A stretch of 64,000 nucleotides of DNA from NCBI RefSeq assembly GCF_037042905.1, contig NC_087254.1, forward strand, positions 11,145,103-11,209,102. Reading direction: 5' to 3'. The position numbers and the translations under genes were made by a program. Below the pieces are notes generated by a model, which saw nothing but the letters and a program-made list of their open reading frames with translations, had not been told where the DNA came from and searched no databases. Of the stretch, positions 45,101 to 60,100 are shown piece by piece. The stretch's first letter is position 1; every line of letters starts with the position of its first letter. The DNA comes from Lytechinus pictus. Taxonomy: Eukaryota > Echinodermata > Echinoidea > Temnopleuroida > Toxopneustidae.

Positions 45101-48100
45101 GACCACTTTATATCACATTATAAGAGTAATAAATGAATTTACAATAAAATAATGATCATGATGATAAAATGATTATTAATTTTACACTAAGAAAATGTTG
45201 GAGAGCAAATTAGAAAGATGGAAGGGAGTCAAGAAGATATAGATGCACAGAGAGATAAAGAGCCGAGGAAAAGGGAGATAAGTAGAGATGGATTGAGAAA
45301 AAAAGAAAGAAAGAGACAGGGGAAGGTAAAAATGATTATTTGATACAGGCATTTCAAAAGAAAGAAGAGAGGGATAGAGAGGAGGGGGTGGTAGAGCATG
45401 TACAGTTTCCATAAATAATGCGCGATTCATTGTTCTTGTTTCTATGACTACATAACGTCAGCCTGTGTTTATTTTCTTGCCATCCACTAATAACAGAGGA
45501 TACAATAGAAGACCTGGTGCAACTTTAATGGATTAGGTTAAAATGCTTCTAGTCTTAAGACACCCGCCATGTACAATATGTTTCTGACTGTTAAAGTGCA
45601 TTTATCAATTATATAAGAAAAGAGAGATGTGTTAGCTGGCTTCATTCATTAAGCATTTTAAGCGAACTTTTCACCAATTTTTAATTGAATAATATCAACT
45701 TTCATAAATGTAGATTATTGCTGCATGAGAACTTGCCGACAGGTTTGGTTTCTTTGTTGATACATCTCTTCTATGGCAACGAGGTAACAATAATTACACC
45801 AAGAGGAAAGACGAAAATACTCTTTGTTGCTAAGCAGTCATATGCCTGACTATTATTTAACGTAGCTACAACGATCCACATTGTGTTTTATATGAGATGC
45901 AAAAAGAACAATTTATTAATTGTGTTGAATAACTGATAATGACTGGATAAAAGCAGTATATATGTTTCCCTGTAAGTATCTTTACATAGAAAATTGATTT
46001 GACTGATGTAGATCCTGATAGTGATACAACGTCATGGGATATTATCGATAGCAATAAGCAGGGTCGATAAAAATATTGTGGGAAATGCATTATTTGGGAA
46101 AGATTTGAGCAATTTGAGCAAGTCACGATATCTTTTAGTTCATGTTGGGTGTCTGTAAATGTGGGTGTATGTGGTAGAAAAACAGCACGTGTGTGTGTGT
46201 GTGCGTACATGGAGGATGCGGGTATGATGTTTGCTGGTTTTTCAAATGGGTTCAGGTAGCTGTAATAGCATGTAGGTTGGTTGGCTGTGAAGTTATGTGT
46301 GTGTGTGTGTGTGGGGGGGGGGGGGTTCTGAGGGTGTGTGTGTGTGTGTGTGTATGTGTGAAGAGGGGGCGAATGAGGTGTATGTGTGCGTGTGGTACAT
46401 TTACGCGTGTGTGCGAGTGCATGTGTTGCTGCGGGTGCGCACGAATTACATTATACATTTATAGCACTGTTCTGCGTAGTGCCATATGAAAAAAAAAGGT
46501 ATTCTCCTTTTCAAATGAACATGGCGAATCATTTAAAACTTACCAGGAAAACCGGCTCAGGGATAAGCTGAGAGTACTTCTTGGTGGTAGTCCTTCCACT
46601 TCTTAAACTTACACGTCGAATACGATGCCTGGGTAGAGAAAGACGAAGAGAGAGAGAGAGAGCGAGAGAAAGAATGAAAGAAAGCAAGAAAGAAGGAGAG
46701 ATATGGGTCATTATACAATTAAAACAAGCATGCTTTACAAAAATATCTTGATTAGATGTTCGTTACCACAAAATTCCCTAATTACACCAACTGTTTGCCA
46801 AGACTTGATTCAAATAAATAATCAAATATTCTGTCTAAACTCAATAGTGTTCTCAAAATACAACTCCCAACGAATGTAATGTCTACATTATATTTGCAGT
46901 ATATAGGCTGTTATTTTGTTGTAAATGTTTTGGAATAGTAAATAATATATGGCATTATATGCACTTTGAACTATACTTAATGATAGTTTGCCATTACCTC
47001 TCAATATCGAGATGTAAATAAACAGATTTCAAGCACATGTCAAACGCATGTTTTATTCCATATGGAAAAACCCGTGACTGATAAAAAACCGCTCTTTGCT
47101 ATTTGTTTTTATGACATCGCCAGGTTTATTATTAGCTAGTCATGGAATTTTGAATGGGTAGCTCTCATTACCCCAAAATAAACTGTAACTGAAACTAAAA
47201 TAATAATAATATTCTTGATAATTTAAATCGCAATTCATTAATCTGCACGTATGCCCTAAATGACACTCTGTTCCACTAAAACTTATTATCAATAACCATT
47301 ATGGGCATGTATCTTAATTAGTAACATAATCATTGTCTTCTATGTCATGTACATATGCCTTATATTTTGTTATAGATCGACTTGCTCGTTTTATACATCG
47401 GTTCTCTTATCTGGTGCTTGTCCTTAATCATGGAAAATTTTTTTGTTTATCATATATGCAAACTCGCAGATATAAATGTTAAATATGAATGTTAAATAAA
47501 TATTAGAAAATACATTATTTCTCAGATTTCTCCCTCTCTGTCTCTCCTTCATTCTATCTCTCCCTCCTATCGCCCGCTCCCGTTCTCTCTTCACCCCTCT
47601 CCTCCTCAACCTCATAATCATCTGTTCGGAATAAATACAGTGATTGAAATTTAACCCGATTTATTCATGGCTTCCGCAGAAAATATCGTAACGAGGCCAT
47701 AGAGGAGAGCATTAGAGTGGATCAGGTTAATAAGCTTCCTGCTCTCATCATGAGGGGTTAATATCTCCGGGCATTAGCCTCATAATAATGGATCTGATTG
47801 GTCGGAGACTGTGGGATATTTATCACGTGATCAGTTGCAGAAGTGCAATATATAGAATGAACGAAGAAAAATGGATATAAGCACTTACTTTAAAATTTCT
47901 CGACGGAAAGTTACAAATGAAGTGGATACACGTCGTCATAACAAAATAGTTTCATCTAGCATTGACTATTTAAAATTATGAATTATCAGGATTAATCACG
48001 TGGTCATACTCTATGAACAATACTCTGCACTACAACACAATACAATGCAATATCCGAAGTTGCCCATGTTTTATGTTCGGGAATGGAATACATTTGATTA

Positions 48101-51100
48101 AAAAGTCATCTCGAATGGATCTCATTAGACCTGTTCAGTTCTCATTTGTTGAAAATCCATCTCAGAGTAGTATTGGGTATAGAGTATTCAAATCTCAAGA
48201 GATGTCGCACAGTACACATGGTATATAATGCAATTAGCACTAATAACATTGCTCTTACGATGGCAATATCGGCCACAGCCACACTGCATGCAGAATCAGT
48301 CCACAATGAAATGGAACTTGCCTACCGTATTTTGCAAATACATACATTATATACAATTATTAATATATTACAAACACATAATGTGCAACGTCGATCAGTT
48401 TATCGACTTGGACTTTTCTGATACGATTTTCGTTTCCTGCACATCAAGATTACGTAAGTTTCATTCAATAAGAAAGACATAATTAAATCTGATTTCTGTC
48501 CAAGGTTTCTGTCAACTCTTAATTCCTTGTTATCTTAACGTCATTATCCTCTTCCTACTCACTGTCTCTATGTCTCTAAATTTATACCCAACCCCTTCTC
48601 TCTGAATATACATACTTATATATTCATCCACCTCAATATCACCTTTTCTATTTCCGCCAGGCACTGAGAGAACTCCACAATTAGTTCGACAGAATGACAA
48701 TCAAAACAAAACAAATGAAGGAGAAAAAATAGAGAAAGAAATAAAATCATAATACCTAGCAGATCTAAAAGAGAATAATGCCAGGGTGACCTGATCGAAA
48801 GCTTATGAAACACAAGAACCCCTTTGCATTCGTCAATAGATGATGTTATGTGCATGTAAACTAGCATATCAGTTTCGACTTGCCAGCATGCGGAGAAAAT
48901 ATTTTCATTTCCCATCGGGCAGTGTCCCATATGTTACACAAGGCCGTTAAATCCAATGCATGTTAATTGAATGCATTCCTGGGATGAGCCCCGCCAACTG
49001 TGTCTCGCATCTACGGCCGCGGTAACCACCCACTCGCACTGCGATCAAATCGGACGTTATTCTCTCAACATCAATATCCGGCTCATCGGCTAACCCTTTA
49101 TCCACATGCCATTGAACCGGGATATCTGTCAATGACGGTTTCATTTAATGACGTCATGAGCTTGAACCACTTAGCAGCTGCTCAAATCACCATTAGCAAA
49201 AATTGGGTCGTTCGTCTACGTAAGATGTTAACATATTATTTTATGAATAAAGATATCAGATGAGAAAAATTTGATGTAATCGAATAAGTATTTCAATGAG
49301 GAGGCAAAAAAGGAAATTAGTATTAGATGTAATGATGCAAACGGAGAAAAATCTCTCGCCTAAAAAAAAAGCTTCTGTTCCTTGATCGCTCTCAATATTG
49401 TATCTTTTCCGAATTCCACATTGCTAACCATCAGTTAAGTGATTTGTCTAATAAATTGACTAACATGTAAAGGAGATAAAATTATACCCAAAATTTTAGT
49501 ATTATCGTTATCATTGACATGAATTCAACTTGAGATATCGGTGTGATACGGAGTGAACTACAGACTTAAATTATAACACAGATATTGATGAATGCCAGGG
49601 GGTCTGTTTCATAAACACTAATCGTTTTTTATTGATAAATGTCTTTAAAAACTCAATTACTACCACGGCCATTGTCACGATGCCAAAGTTACCATATGTC
49701 CTTATGAAATCGGCCCCAGAGATGGAATATATCATTAAAATCGTTTATGAAAAATCATGTGAAAGACAAAAATACAACTACAAATACCTGACAAATGCCC
49801 ATATGTAATGAGGACATTAATTGTATGGTAAATATGCTAAAAACTCATCTTTTCAAATCTTAAATTGATCATATCATATGTTTTTTGGCCAATTTGATAT
49901 TTCTTTATTCATGATCTGGTGAGAACTAGTTGTAAATTGTAATATTAGTTTTGATACCTTTTGTTGTGTAAAGTATTTCTATTTCCTTATACTTCACATT
50001 TCCTTTCTCTTAACCGCTTAAAGGCAATTTGCGAATTTGCGGTATATAAAATTATTATCATTATTCTAAATAGACACACATTTAATGCGATGAAACTGTT
50101 CTGGTGAGAATCATAATTGTATTATTTTTCGCAGGAATAGCTGCAATTAAAAAAGGAACAACGTACTTTTGAAATACCCACTATTTTATTCTTGTCTCGT
50201 AGCTGACTGAACCTTAAAATAATTTCTCCCAAGATTGATCAAGAAATGAATTCATTATCAGGTACTTAAGATCAAACGTGTTGGTAATTTGATGTTTATG
50301 TATTATGGACGAAACGATATTTTCACGTTTTATTAATCAATTTAGTTACATATAATATAGGTTTCAATAAAAATTAGACACTGTATCCATCATTAAATTA
50401 TTTTATATTTGGTAAGATTGCCTGTTGCTTTTTTCTGAAAAGACTTGGAAAAAATATACCTTTACAAACGAAATGGGTGGGTTATAACAAATTCGGTATT
50501 CTGATATAACTGTAATGCAATGAGATATTTAATGGAACTTGTACTTCTTCTTGTTTGATTGGCTTTATCATGGCAACCAGTCAGCATTAAAAGTTAATAT
50601 CTTAGCCTTTTGTCAAAATCAATTTCAATAGCCTCTTTTCATATTCTTTGAGGTTTTTCTCCTTTATGTTTTTTCTTAATTCCTTTATTTCCTTTTCATT
50701 TCCATTCTTTTCTGGTCTATTCTTTCCTTTACTTTCCTTTAATTTCCTATCCTTTCCTTTTCTTTCCGTTTCTTTCTTTTCCTCTTATTTGCCTTTTCTT
50801 TTCTTTTCTCTTCTCTGCTTCTTCTTTTTTTTAACAAAGCCGTTAATGCCTTTTTACGTGGTAAGTTCTTTTTTTCATTTCTAGTTAATATTTGCGTATA
50901 AATTGATTATCATATATGTGTTGCAAATATCTTGTTATGGAAATGAAATAGATGAAACCAACAAACAGCAACTTAAATGACCGATTACCCCCTCTTTATA
51001 ACAGAGATAGTAATCAACGAACCTTTAAAAATCTCGTTCAATGACCTGTAAAATGCCTCTGACGTACTTTGTAAAAGTTCAAATCACTTTAATTGAAACA

Positions 51101-54100
51101 AGAGAAAATCAATCAAATAGAGGTGTGTTCGTCTTGAGCCAGTGAAGTGATTATCTTCCCAGTTGAATAATCCTCTGCAATCCATGATTTTATCAGCTGT
51201 CTGAGGACTCCTGTTTCCTATCACAACCACCCATCACTGACGTAATATCGAGATAAAGTTTTTTGTTATAACCATAACATGTCTTAAAACAAATCGGGCA
51301 TTGATATTTGAATGTAATCAAAGAGTAAACTCGCTTTCATGTTAAGAAAAAACAATATCTGCAGTAAATCCAAAGCATAAACATCATGATCGACAGACCT
51401 CCCGTGAATTTGCATTCTTCAAAGATTAAGAAAATACAGACGATATGATTTTTTTCTCTTATTTGTCAGATTTTTATAAGAGAAAAAAGGACAGATTGAC
51501 AAAGATACGATATACAGAACTATCACAAGCGGATCAAGCAGATGTCATATTCATAACTATTATGTAATCCGGAATTTAATTTTGAAGTTATCTGTCTGAT
51601 AATTCATTTCTGATTGGTAAATTACATAAGTAAAATACACATATTTGTTTTGAATGAAGAAGTAGGCGTTTGCTGACCTCTCATCAATATAATAAAAGAA
51701 GTAAAAATGACAATAGTACATACAACGGAGGACATGTTATAGTAATCCTTACTGTTACTTATCCCCCAGTACAAGATGTGTTATTCATCAAAACACGAAA
51801 ATACCGCTTACATTGGGAACACGGTTTATTCACATCCATATTTGGCTCAATAATAGCATGCTAAAAGTCCGACCAAGCAGACCCCGTCTGAAATTTCATC
51901 CCATCAACGTCATTTTTAGGAGTCTATGGATGAAAATAAACTTATTTGCGATACCCCGAGGCTATGACGCAAACAAGTGGTAGAAGAGTTTCAGCAGGTT
52001 CTTAGGGCGTGGGTAGGTAGCGGATATCCGTATGGACCAACCGGTCATTTTATTTATCAGTCAATGGCTATAAAAGGAGATTTGTTTTGAACGAAATGCC
52101 ATTCATATGAAAGAAAATCTCCTGTGAAATGCTGTTTGTTTTTGTAATTTGATATAAGTTTGGCGTAATGAGTCAAACATTATAGGAGCCGACCATGATG
52201 TATAGAGCAAAATTTCCAAGAAGTGACGAGGAACGAGCAAGGAAACAAACATTTCAATCCTCTGAATGTGAAAAGCAAATTTTGTGAAATATTTAGACAA
52301 TATGGTTTATTGTTTATGGTTTTATCGAAATATCCACATATCGCAAAAAATTAGGCTGAATTGCATTGGATTTACAAAATATAACAATACAATGATAAAG
52401 TGATATAGCAATCAGGAAGAGATGACCAGAGTATAGAGAAAAGGGGAAAAGAAGAGTCAACAGGGTATGGGATGAGGTAGATAATAAGGGTTGAGGAAGA
52501 TAAGAAGGACGAAAAATAGATGGAAGAGCAGTAATACACAGTATATATAATCCTTATTTATACCGAGGGGAAAAATTAAGAGCGGAAAATATTGCTCGTT
52601 TAAATAAAGGGTGGATATAAAAAGATAAACATATGGTAATGATATGTAAATTATCTTTGTAATGTTTCCAAAACTAAAGAGAAATTTATATAGACAAGAA
52701 AATAATGTCAAAGTACAAAAAAAAAAGAAGGAAAGCGACTGAAGCACAATATCTAGACTCTAAATAAGTGCGAACCCCCTCTAGGAGTGAATGCGACGAG
52801 ATTTTACTGATATATTGTAACAGTTATAATAAGAAAATAATATTATATTTTGCCCTTTTTTATCCTGGTGGTTGAATTTTATTGAGAGCATAGCCCCAAG
52901 GTTTTCCCCATCCACACGCCAGTGTAAGATTCGTAATAGAATTTCTTTTAGAATGGGAGCTATATTAAACTGAAAATAAAAATAAATCGTATATCATTAT
53001 TGCAATGAAAATAATAGCTTTCATAATTCCAAAAGATATGATATTCCTTAAATTTTCAGGACAACAACTTACATGTACTATTACTGGTCTTATATAAATG
53101 ACAGGAATGTTATTTTCATACACTAGGAAATATTATGCACTTTGAGATAGGATGTCACGACAATACATGAAAATAATAGCATGAGCTCGTTCATTTTCAT
53201 GTGCTCTAGAAATTATAACTACAGCAAGCACTACGAGGTCAAGTTAGCAATAGTCCTGGAAATTTGACGGCCGATTTGTACAAAATTTGTCATTAATTAT
53301 GTTTAAAGGGGGTGGGGTAACTGAAATATTTTAAGGTGAGAATATATGAGAAAAAGGGATCTACCACGCCCATAACGAGAAAATTCCCCCATTTCTTTTT
53401 ATTTCGAAAAGTATATTTTGAGGAAGGAAATAGGGTACCAAGAATCCCCTCCTCCGTCCGCTGTGTAATGCCATGATTCCAAGTGGTAGGAGCTTACATC
53501 ACTTCTTCAAATATGTTTTTCTGAAAGAAAAAAAAACTGCTAATAAACTGGTATGATCAACCCACAGCAGGAATCTTTCAAGAAAATAGTCTTATCGTGA
53601 GGGAATATCGAATACTCCCCTATCATCCTAAGTAAGGCTCACTGCTCATGTCGAGAATTATGAACACACATCGATAGAATGCGCCGACACCATCAACCAG
53701 TATGCCCCAGCCACATTGGCGAAAGGAACTCCAGACCAACCTAATCTATTACGGTATTTCCAATTACATACTACCCGGTCGATTAGGAGTCAGTCTCAAT
53801 GATGTAACTGTAGTAATGACCATATTCACTTTCACGCCACCCCCTCCCAACATTATTGCGGGCAAAGAGAACCCGGATGCGGTTTTCTCCATCATGTCCA
53901 TCTTATCCTGCAAGCAGCATGAGCAGTGCAATGAACCTATACCTTACGATATAATTTCATAACTTTATTTTCCTATTTCAACCTTTTAAATCTGTGCGGA
54001 GAAAATAAACCCAGACTGCTACGAAAATAGAAGGATCGTAACCCTTTATTACAACACAGAGATTTGTGGTATACTGGTATTATAACATACATGCCAGCAT

Positions 54101-57100
54101 TTTACCAAAGGAGGAAATTGATATACCGTATAAGGAAATTCATCCTCAAGTGACTTTGTTAGCGATATTGTATCGGATACTATCCGTATATATCTGTCTC
54201 GGGATTTGGTGATGGCCTACGTCGGTAGTTGGGGGCAGTGTGTGTGTGATTTGTAAGAGTACATTCAATTTCAATAAATCTACACCGGTAAATTGAAAAA
54301 TATTGATGCACTACACAATGGTAGGACAAACAAGACTTGTTTGCGACCACGCATGGTGTTTGATTGACAAGAAAGGCGAGAGAATTCTCAAGCGACCGGA
54401 GAGGCACGCGTGTCCCATTTTCGCCCTCCTCAGCTCGGGCTATCTAACATAAACATTTTTTTTGTTGGTAAGGTAATGGAGAGAGTCCAATTCTAAACAC
54501 GAATCACATATGTACGACAAAGATTGCATGACATCTATGAAATAGGACATTCGGACTTAGTAGGATTATAAGCTACATCTATACTATATTTATGACTATA
54601 TATTTGTAAAGAGGTTTTGTGGGAAATCATTACAAACCTACTGATAAATATTTTATCAGTAGGATTGTAATAATTTCACACAAAACCTCTTTACAATTTA
54701 TAAAAATAGTCGACACTACAGTGCTTATAATCACATGCATTCTTTTAAAAAAAATATGGTGGTTATTAGGCCCTTGGTATGACCAACATGTTGGCCTTGT
54801 GAGGATCTTCAAAGAAGCATAAGGGATAAATCAACATAGTGGAGAAGGTCCAATTCTAAACAAGAATCGCAGAAGCACGTCAGGTCAAGCATCAAATCTA
54901 TGAAATAAGACAATCGGACTTCTTAAGATAAATCTAATATATTTGTATGTTTGTTTCTACCAAAATTTCGACACTACAGTTTTATATTGCTTTTATATCA
55001 CTTGCATTTTTGAAAAAGTATCATATCAATCCCTTTGTGTTGACCACAGTTGGACTTAAGAAGTTTATTCAAGAAGCATAAAGAATAAATCAACATTTGT
55101 TTAGAACTACCAATGGTTAGATTGGTTATATAATTAATATTTTGGAGTTCTTGAAAATGCAAAGATCCCCAATAGATGCAAATTTTTCCAGACCTCCCGC
55201 ACTGTTGAAAACCCAGAAAAATTACCCCCCCCCCCAAAAAAAAAAAAGAAGGAAATAATTTTTCTATAAAAGGAAATGTTTTGCAATTTAACAGAGTGGG
55301 TCTATATTTAAAAAGATATTACAGGGTATACCCATAAACTAATTTTCTGTGATTATACATAATGTAAGATTTCATGATTTCTTGAGACTCTGCTGCAGGA
55401 GCTTATCTGTTTTTAAGAAGAAATTTTCGATCAGTTCACGGTATCCCATTTGAAATGATAATGTCACTGCATCATGACCATGACTGCGAAAAAAAAGAAA
55501 AGAGACAAACCGCTTTCTCTAAGTGTGATTCATTTACTTAATTCTCGCAATCAAGGTTAGGGGGTTCGAACTTCGGCCATGCATCATGAGAAATTCAACT
55601 GTGAAAAGATATCTGACAACCTAAGGGTGTATAATGATACGTTATACACCTCAAGAATGAGAGCATTGAGGCTGATTAGACCTCCTCCGTTACAGAACAA
55701 CACTATTAAAATTCTGAAAGAAATGTGATGCTTGATAATGCGGTGTATCGGCATTTATCGAGGCCAGCCGCCAGCGAGGAAATTGAAATACTGGCGATTC
55801 GTGTTTTTCTTGAATACAGATTCTCATCTATCATCTCGCATTGCCCTTGGCGTCCAGTTTTCCTGGAAGGAACTCAAGACGGCGGCGAATCCGGTTATTA
55901 TACAAGCCTCGCATCGATTTTTGGCGCCTATCAATAGCTTTTTGACGCATGTATACGTATTAGATAACTCAAGTGCTCTTAAATGGTGTCCGCGTACCCC
56001 AATTCTACACATACGCTCCGAGCGTGTGTGCGTGATGTCCCGGTGCGTGCATCCGATGATGTGCGAGCAATGATGATGTATGCTTCGCGGTGTGGGTATC
56101 TATCCCTGTCACTTCTAGCCTTCAAGATTTGGCGCTTAGAAAGGTCATCAGATGCCTCCAGTAGGAATTTGATCATTAGATTAACTGGCCGAGAATGCAT
56201 ACCGTTGTATCACTCATCGGTTTCGGTCGACATTATCGGAATTGGATAGAATTTGCAAACTGATCGAGTTTGAATAAACAGTAATTTAGCAAATGATGAA
56301 AAAGATCACGTCGTTGATCTGTGAGTATCAGCACGCGGTAACAGGGATTGGAGTTTCATACTGATATACAGCTGTGATATTATTAATATATATTCATGAT
56401 ATTTCGTTGTTGATACAATGGTAGCCCGAGCTAAAGCCGATGAAATGATAGTTGCGCTTACGCATCCTCTGGCAATAAGAGTTGTACCAATTCAGCCATT
56501 ATTATTACTATTACGGTTTTTTGAGTCTTGACATTAAACCTCCGATGCAATGCCAGGAGATTAGATACGTGACTCGCCTTCATAGGTCTCCATAATACCG
56601 CCCACGTAAGGTTAAAAAGCACTAGTACATTCATTGCCACGGTCGTCATAAAATTACCAAGATTGGACAATCATATTAACTTCTAATTCGGCACGTCTTG
56701 CTTTATAATACCTTGCAGGTACATCTACCAATACATATTAGCTAAGCATCAGTTTCAGGTTTTCACCCGAGGTTTTTCACGAGAAAATTCACCAAGTGAA
56801 CAAATAATTTTGATACAAAATTATATCAAGTACACAAAAGACGTACAATAGAATTATCTAATTTAATAAAACCATTACTAAATTAAGGTCAGTATCCATT
56901 CCACGAGCTTTTGACCGATTGAGGTTGGAAAAGATAATACCGAAAATCTACCAGCACGTTAGTAACTGCTATAGATCAAATATTTCAAGAGAGAATTAAT
57001 CACTGAAATCAAAGACGAAAATGAATGGACCAAACAAGCAACTAAATCCATATACAATCCTTAATATATAAATTTGGGCGAAAATATGATAACTTGTACA

Positions 57101-60100
57101 CTCGTAGAATAGTTTCCTGGTTGTTGACGAAAAAAAAGAAAAAGTAGAAGCAATTTTTTTTAACTTAGTTTTTTACCAGATGACTCAAGAACGACTGGAA
57201 TCGACGCATACCAACCAATATAGGGGACCTACTCCATTCACTTAAGTTGAAATATGGAAATGTTGAGGGAAATTTTAACAGAAATAAACATAAATTCATT
57301 TTTTGGGGTAATAAATATATTCAATAGGCCTATATCATAATAGTCATAGTTGCCAGAATGTAGAAAAAGTGGAATCCAATAATGACATAATGACATATTA
57401 CTGTCTACTAAAAAGTTATTCTTTACTTCTAGAACACTTCCCAGAATGTCACTATAATAATGTTCTTTGCTCATGCAGCGTGATATTAAACAGAAAACTT
57501 AAAAGTCAGATTAGGAGGAAATGAGATTTGAAATACCACGCTGAAATAAAAAAAAACTTTATGTTTGCTATATTCTATTTGCATCTCAATAAATATGAAT
57601 ATCTTTACTAAAGGGGATGTGACTTTATCATGTATCCTTCATGGTTTAAACAATAATTGTGTGTTGTCGATCATTCCGACAGAGGGAATCCGACATTAAA
57701 ATAGATATTGATTTTCATTAAAGAGGGAAATATTTCTCTTAAAATACGAATTCATATAAAGCACCCCCACACTTCCCTATCATCGTCGGCTCATTATTTA
57801 ACTTCCATAAAAATATTTTCAAGCCACTTACACTAGATCTCCCTCTTTGCCAAAATCATACCACTTTTGAAATAGAATCCTTGTCAATACTAACATACAA
57901 ACTCCGGATCATTTTGTCTTGATGAAAAGTGAAAACTAATCCGAAATGAATATAAATGCATTGCGGTTGGGTGTAATGGGCGGATGACGTACGAGCGGGT
58001 CAAACCCATGCTTTATTATACTTACAGATCACACGTGGGCAGCTGATGGATGTTAAAGGGGGTTAAAATGAAAGGAAATGGCGTAGAGATTATTTATCCC
58101 AGTCGGTTTACTTGAGAAGGACGACAGACGGAGTCCATTGGGGGGAAGTAATTTTGCCGATATTAAATGCTAAACGTGAAATTTTAATAGCTAGCCCTGA
58201 GCAATGAATATTGTTTTGGAGACGTTTTATGAATAAACCAATCTCATGCTTCATCAGTTATTCTCTTGATTTACATAGAGAATAGTTGACTACTAAAAGT
58301 GATCGATGATTTGAAACGTTGCAGATTTATTTAACCTAACACTGCCTCAAACATTTTAATTACATTTCAAGGAAAGAAATGGCAGGTCCATCATCAGTCA
58401 GTGAGTAAACCCAAACCGAGACAGTTCTACTGAAAGATTATCCTCATTATACGGTCCCATTCCATCACTTTTGTGTATGGTCCTGATGTTTGATCATGAG
58501 TGGGTGGGCTACTAACGACCAAGATGGGACAATCATTTACAAATATCTCTGCCTCCAAGTAAAACTGGAAGACTTAATGACGCGCGAAAACGTCAGATCG
58601 ACGTTCATCATAAAAAAACAACGACTGAATTCCATGAAAATTGCATGACCCGGATTGATTTCATCGATGTTTATTCAACAATCCAATTTCAGTTCTGTGA
58701 AATTATTTTTTGATTAGCTAAGAGTTAGTTACTGAAATCGTAGATGCTACAAGTATAATTCTGTCCATGTTATCCAATGTCCTATCAATTTTACTGTGAT
58801 TAGTATTACCTTGCAATTTATGTTTGAACAGCAAGAATTGACAAGTGTATAGTGGACACGATAAATGAAATGAAATGTGAATAAAGTTTTGATTTATAAA
58901 AAAGGATTATCCTTTGTTTGTGGTATAATAATAATGATAATACCAACATGCTAACATAGCGCATATCACTGCCAAATGGGTCATTATGCGCTTAATTGGA
59001 TATGCTTTAGCCCCGCAGCCTTTTACAGCGCGGTGGCATTTCAAGGAATAAATTCCTGCCAGGTACCCATTTACCTCACCTCACCTGGGTCGAGTGCAGC
59101 ACAATGTGGATAAATTTCTTGCCGAAGGAAATTACGCCATGGCTGGGATTCGAACCCACGACCCTCTGTTTCAAAGTCTGAAGACTAATCCACTGGGCCA
59201 CAACGCTCCACCAATACAGTATTGAATACTTTTCTCCAATAAAAGTTTAGGATAATAGTCCATCCCCTCCCTTTAGAAATCATCCCCTTCACTTCCCTTG
59301 TGTAATTTTCTTATGAGTTTGGTCAATGTTTTGAACTTGGTAGACACTTTTAATTCATGAACACATTGCATAATGGATTTCAATCAAGAAAGAGAGGAAA
59401 ATGCAACGTTTGGATGTTTAAACGCCATTTCAAACACTAGTTATTTGTTAATTGAATACTTGGATTCCAGTAAGAGACTAATTAGATCTTTAGTAATTCA
59501 TTTGAAAATGAACCTCCACAGATTATATAACCGTAGAAATGAAATCGATGGCCGTTTCACAAAGGCTTGTAATAATAAAAAACGCACAATTTACTATCGA
59601 GTCAGCTAATCAAATTGAATGATTTCAGAAGCTTGAAACTCTTAATATGGCAAATCTGTTATTGTAACAGGTATATATGTATCGGTCTCTTTTTAAGGGG
59701 TGGATCTCTTTACGTTTAAAATATTTCAAAAGTATTTAAACAAATCTACGAAACATATTCATGAATGGCAACATCATATTCAGCACTGTGCATCAACAGT
59801 AGTTAACTTGAATTTCAAAAGCAGGAGCACTTTAACAAAACAATCACGTATCATGATCACTGATCACATTACGTTACGCTTTATATGTTGGGTTAAGTTT
59901 GCCTGTTCTGATTTGTGACGTCATAATACATGGCTTACAGTGCCTATGACGTAGTATTTCTTATCAACTTTAGGCCTCCCACCTCCGTTTCGCAAAAAGC
60001 CTGCATGTTTTGTTAAGGTCCCTGTCGTATCAAATACTATATACTATTCGCAATCACTTTATTTCCCTTATTTTCATTCCGTCTTTAATGTGTGATTTTC

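Larger units (their letters stand above)
39149..46543 (-). other. CBX-like: Intron 3 of the CBX-like gene (7.4 kb)
   Basis: Starts GTAAGT and ends CTACAG on the minus strand. It contains a GA microsatellite, three small inverted-repeat elements, a CAGGGGC-ended element and a TATA-like site, listed separately. No other gene is supported. Confidence 0.75.

Noticed and set aside
46193..46489. Cys/Val-rich open frame of 98 codons.
   Set aside because: Direct translation of a GT-rich low-complexity tract.
58926..59210. Functional tRNA gene.
   Set aside because: The tRNA-like head does not form a complete cloverleaf and is followed by a SINE body and tail.
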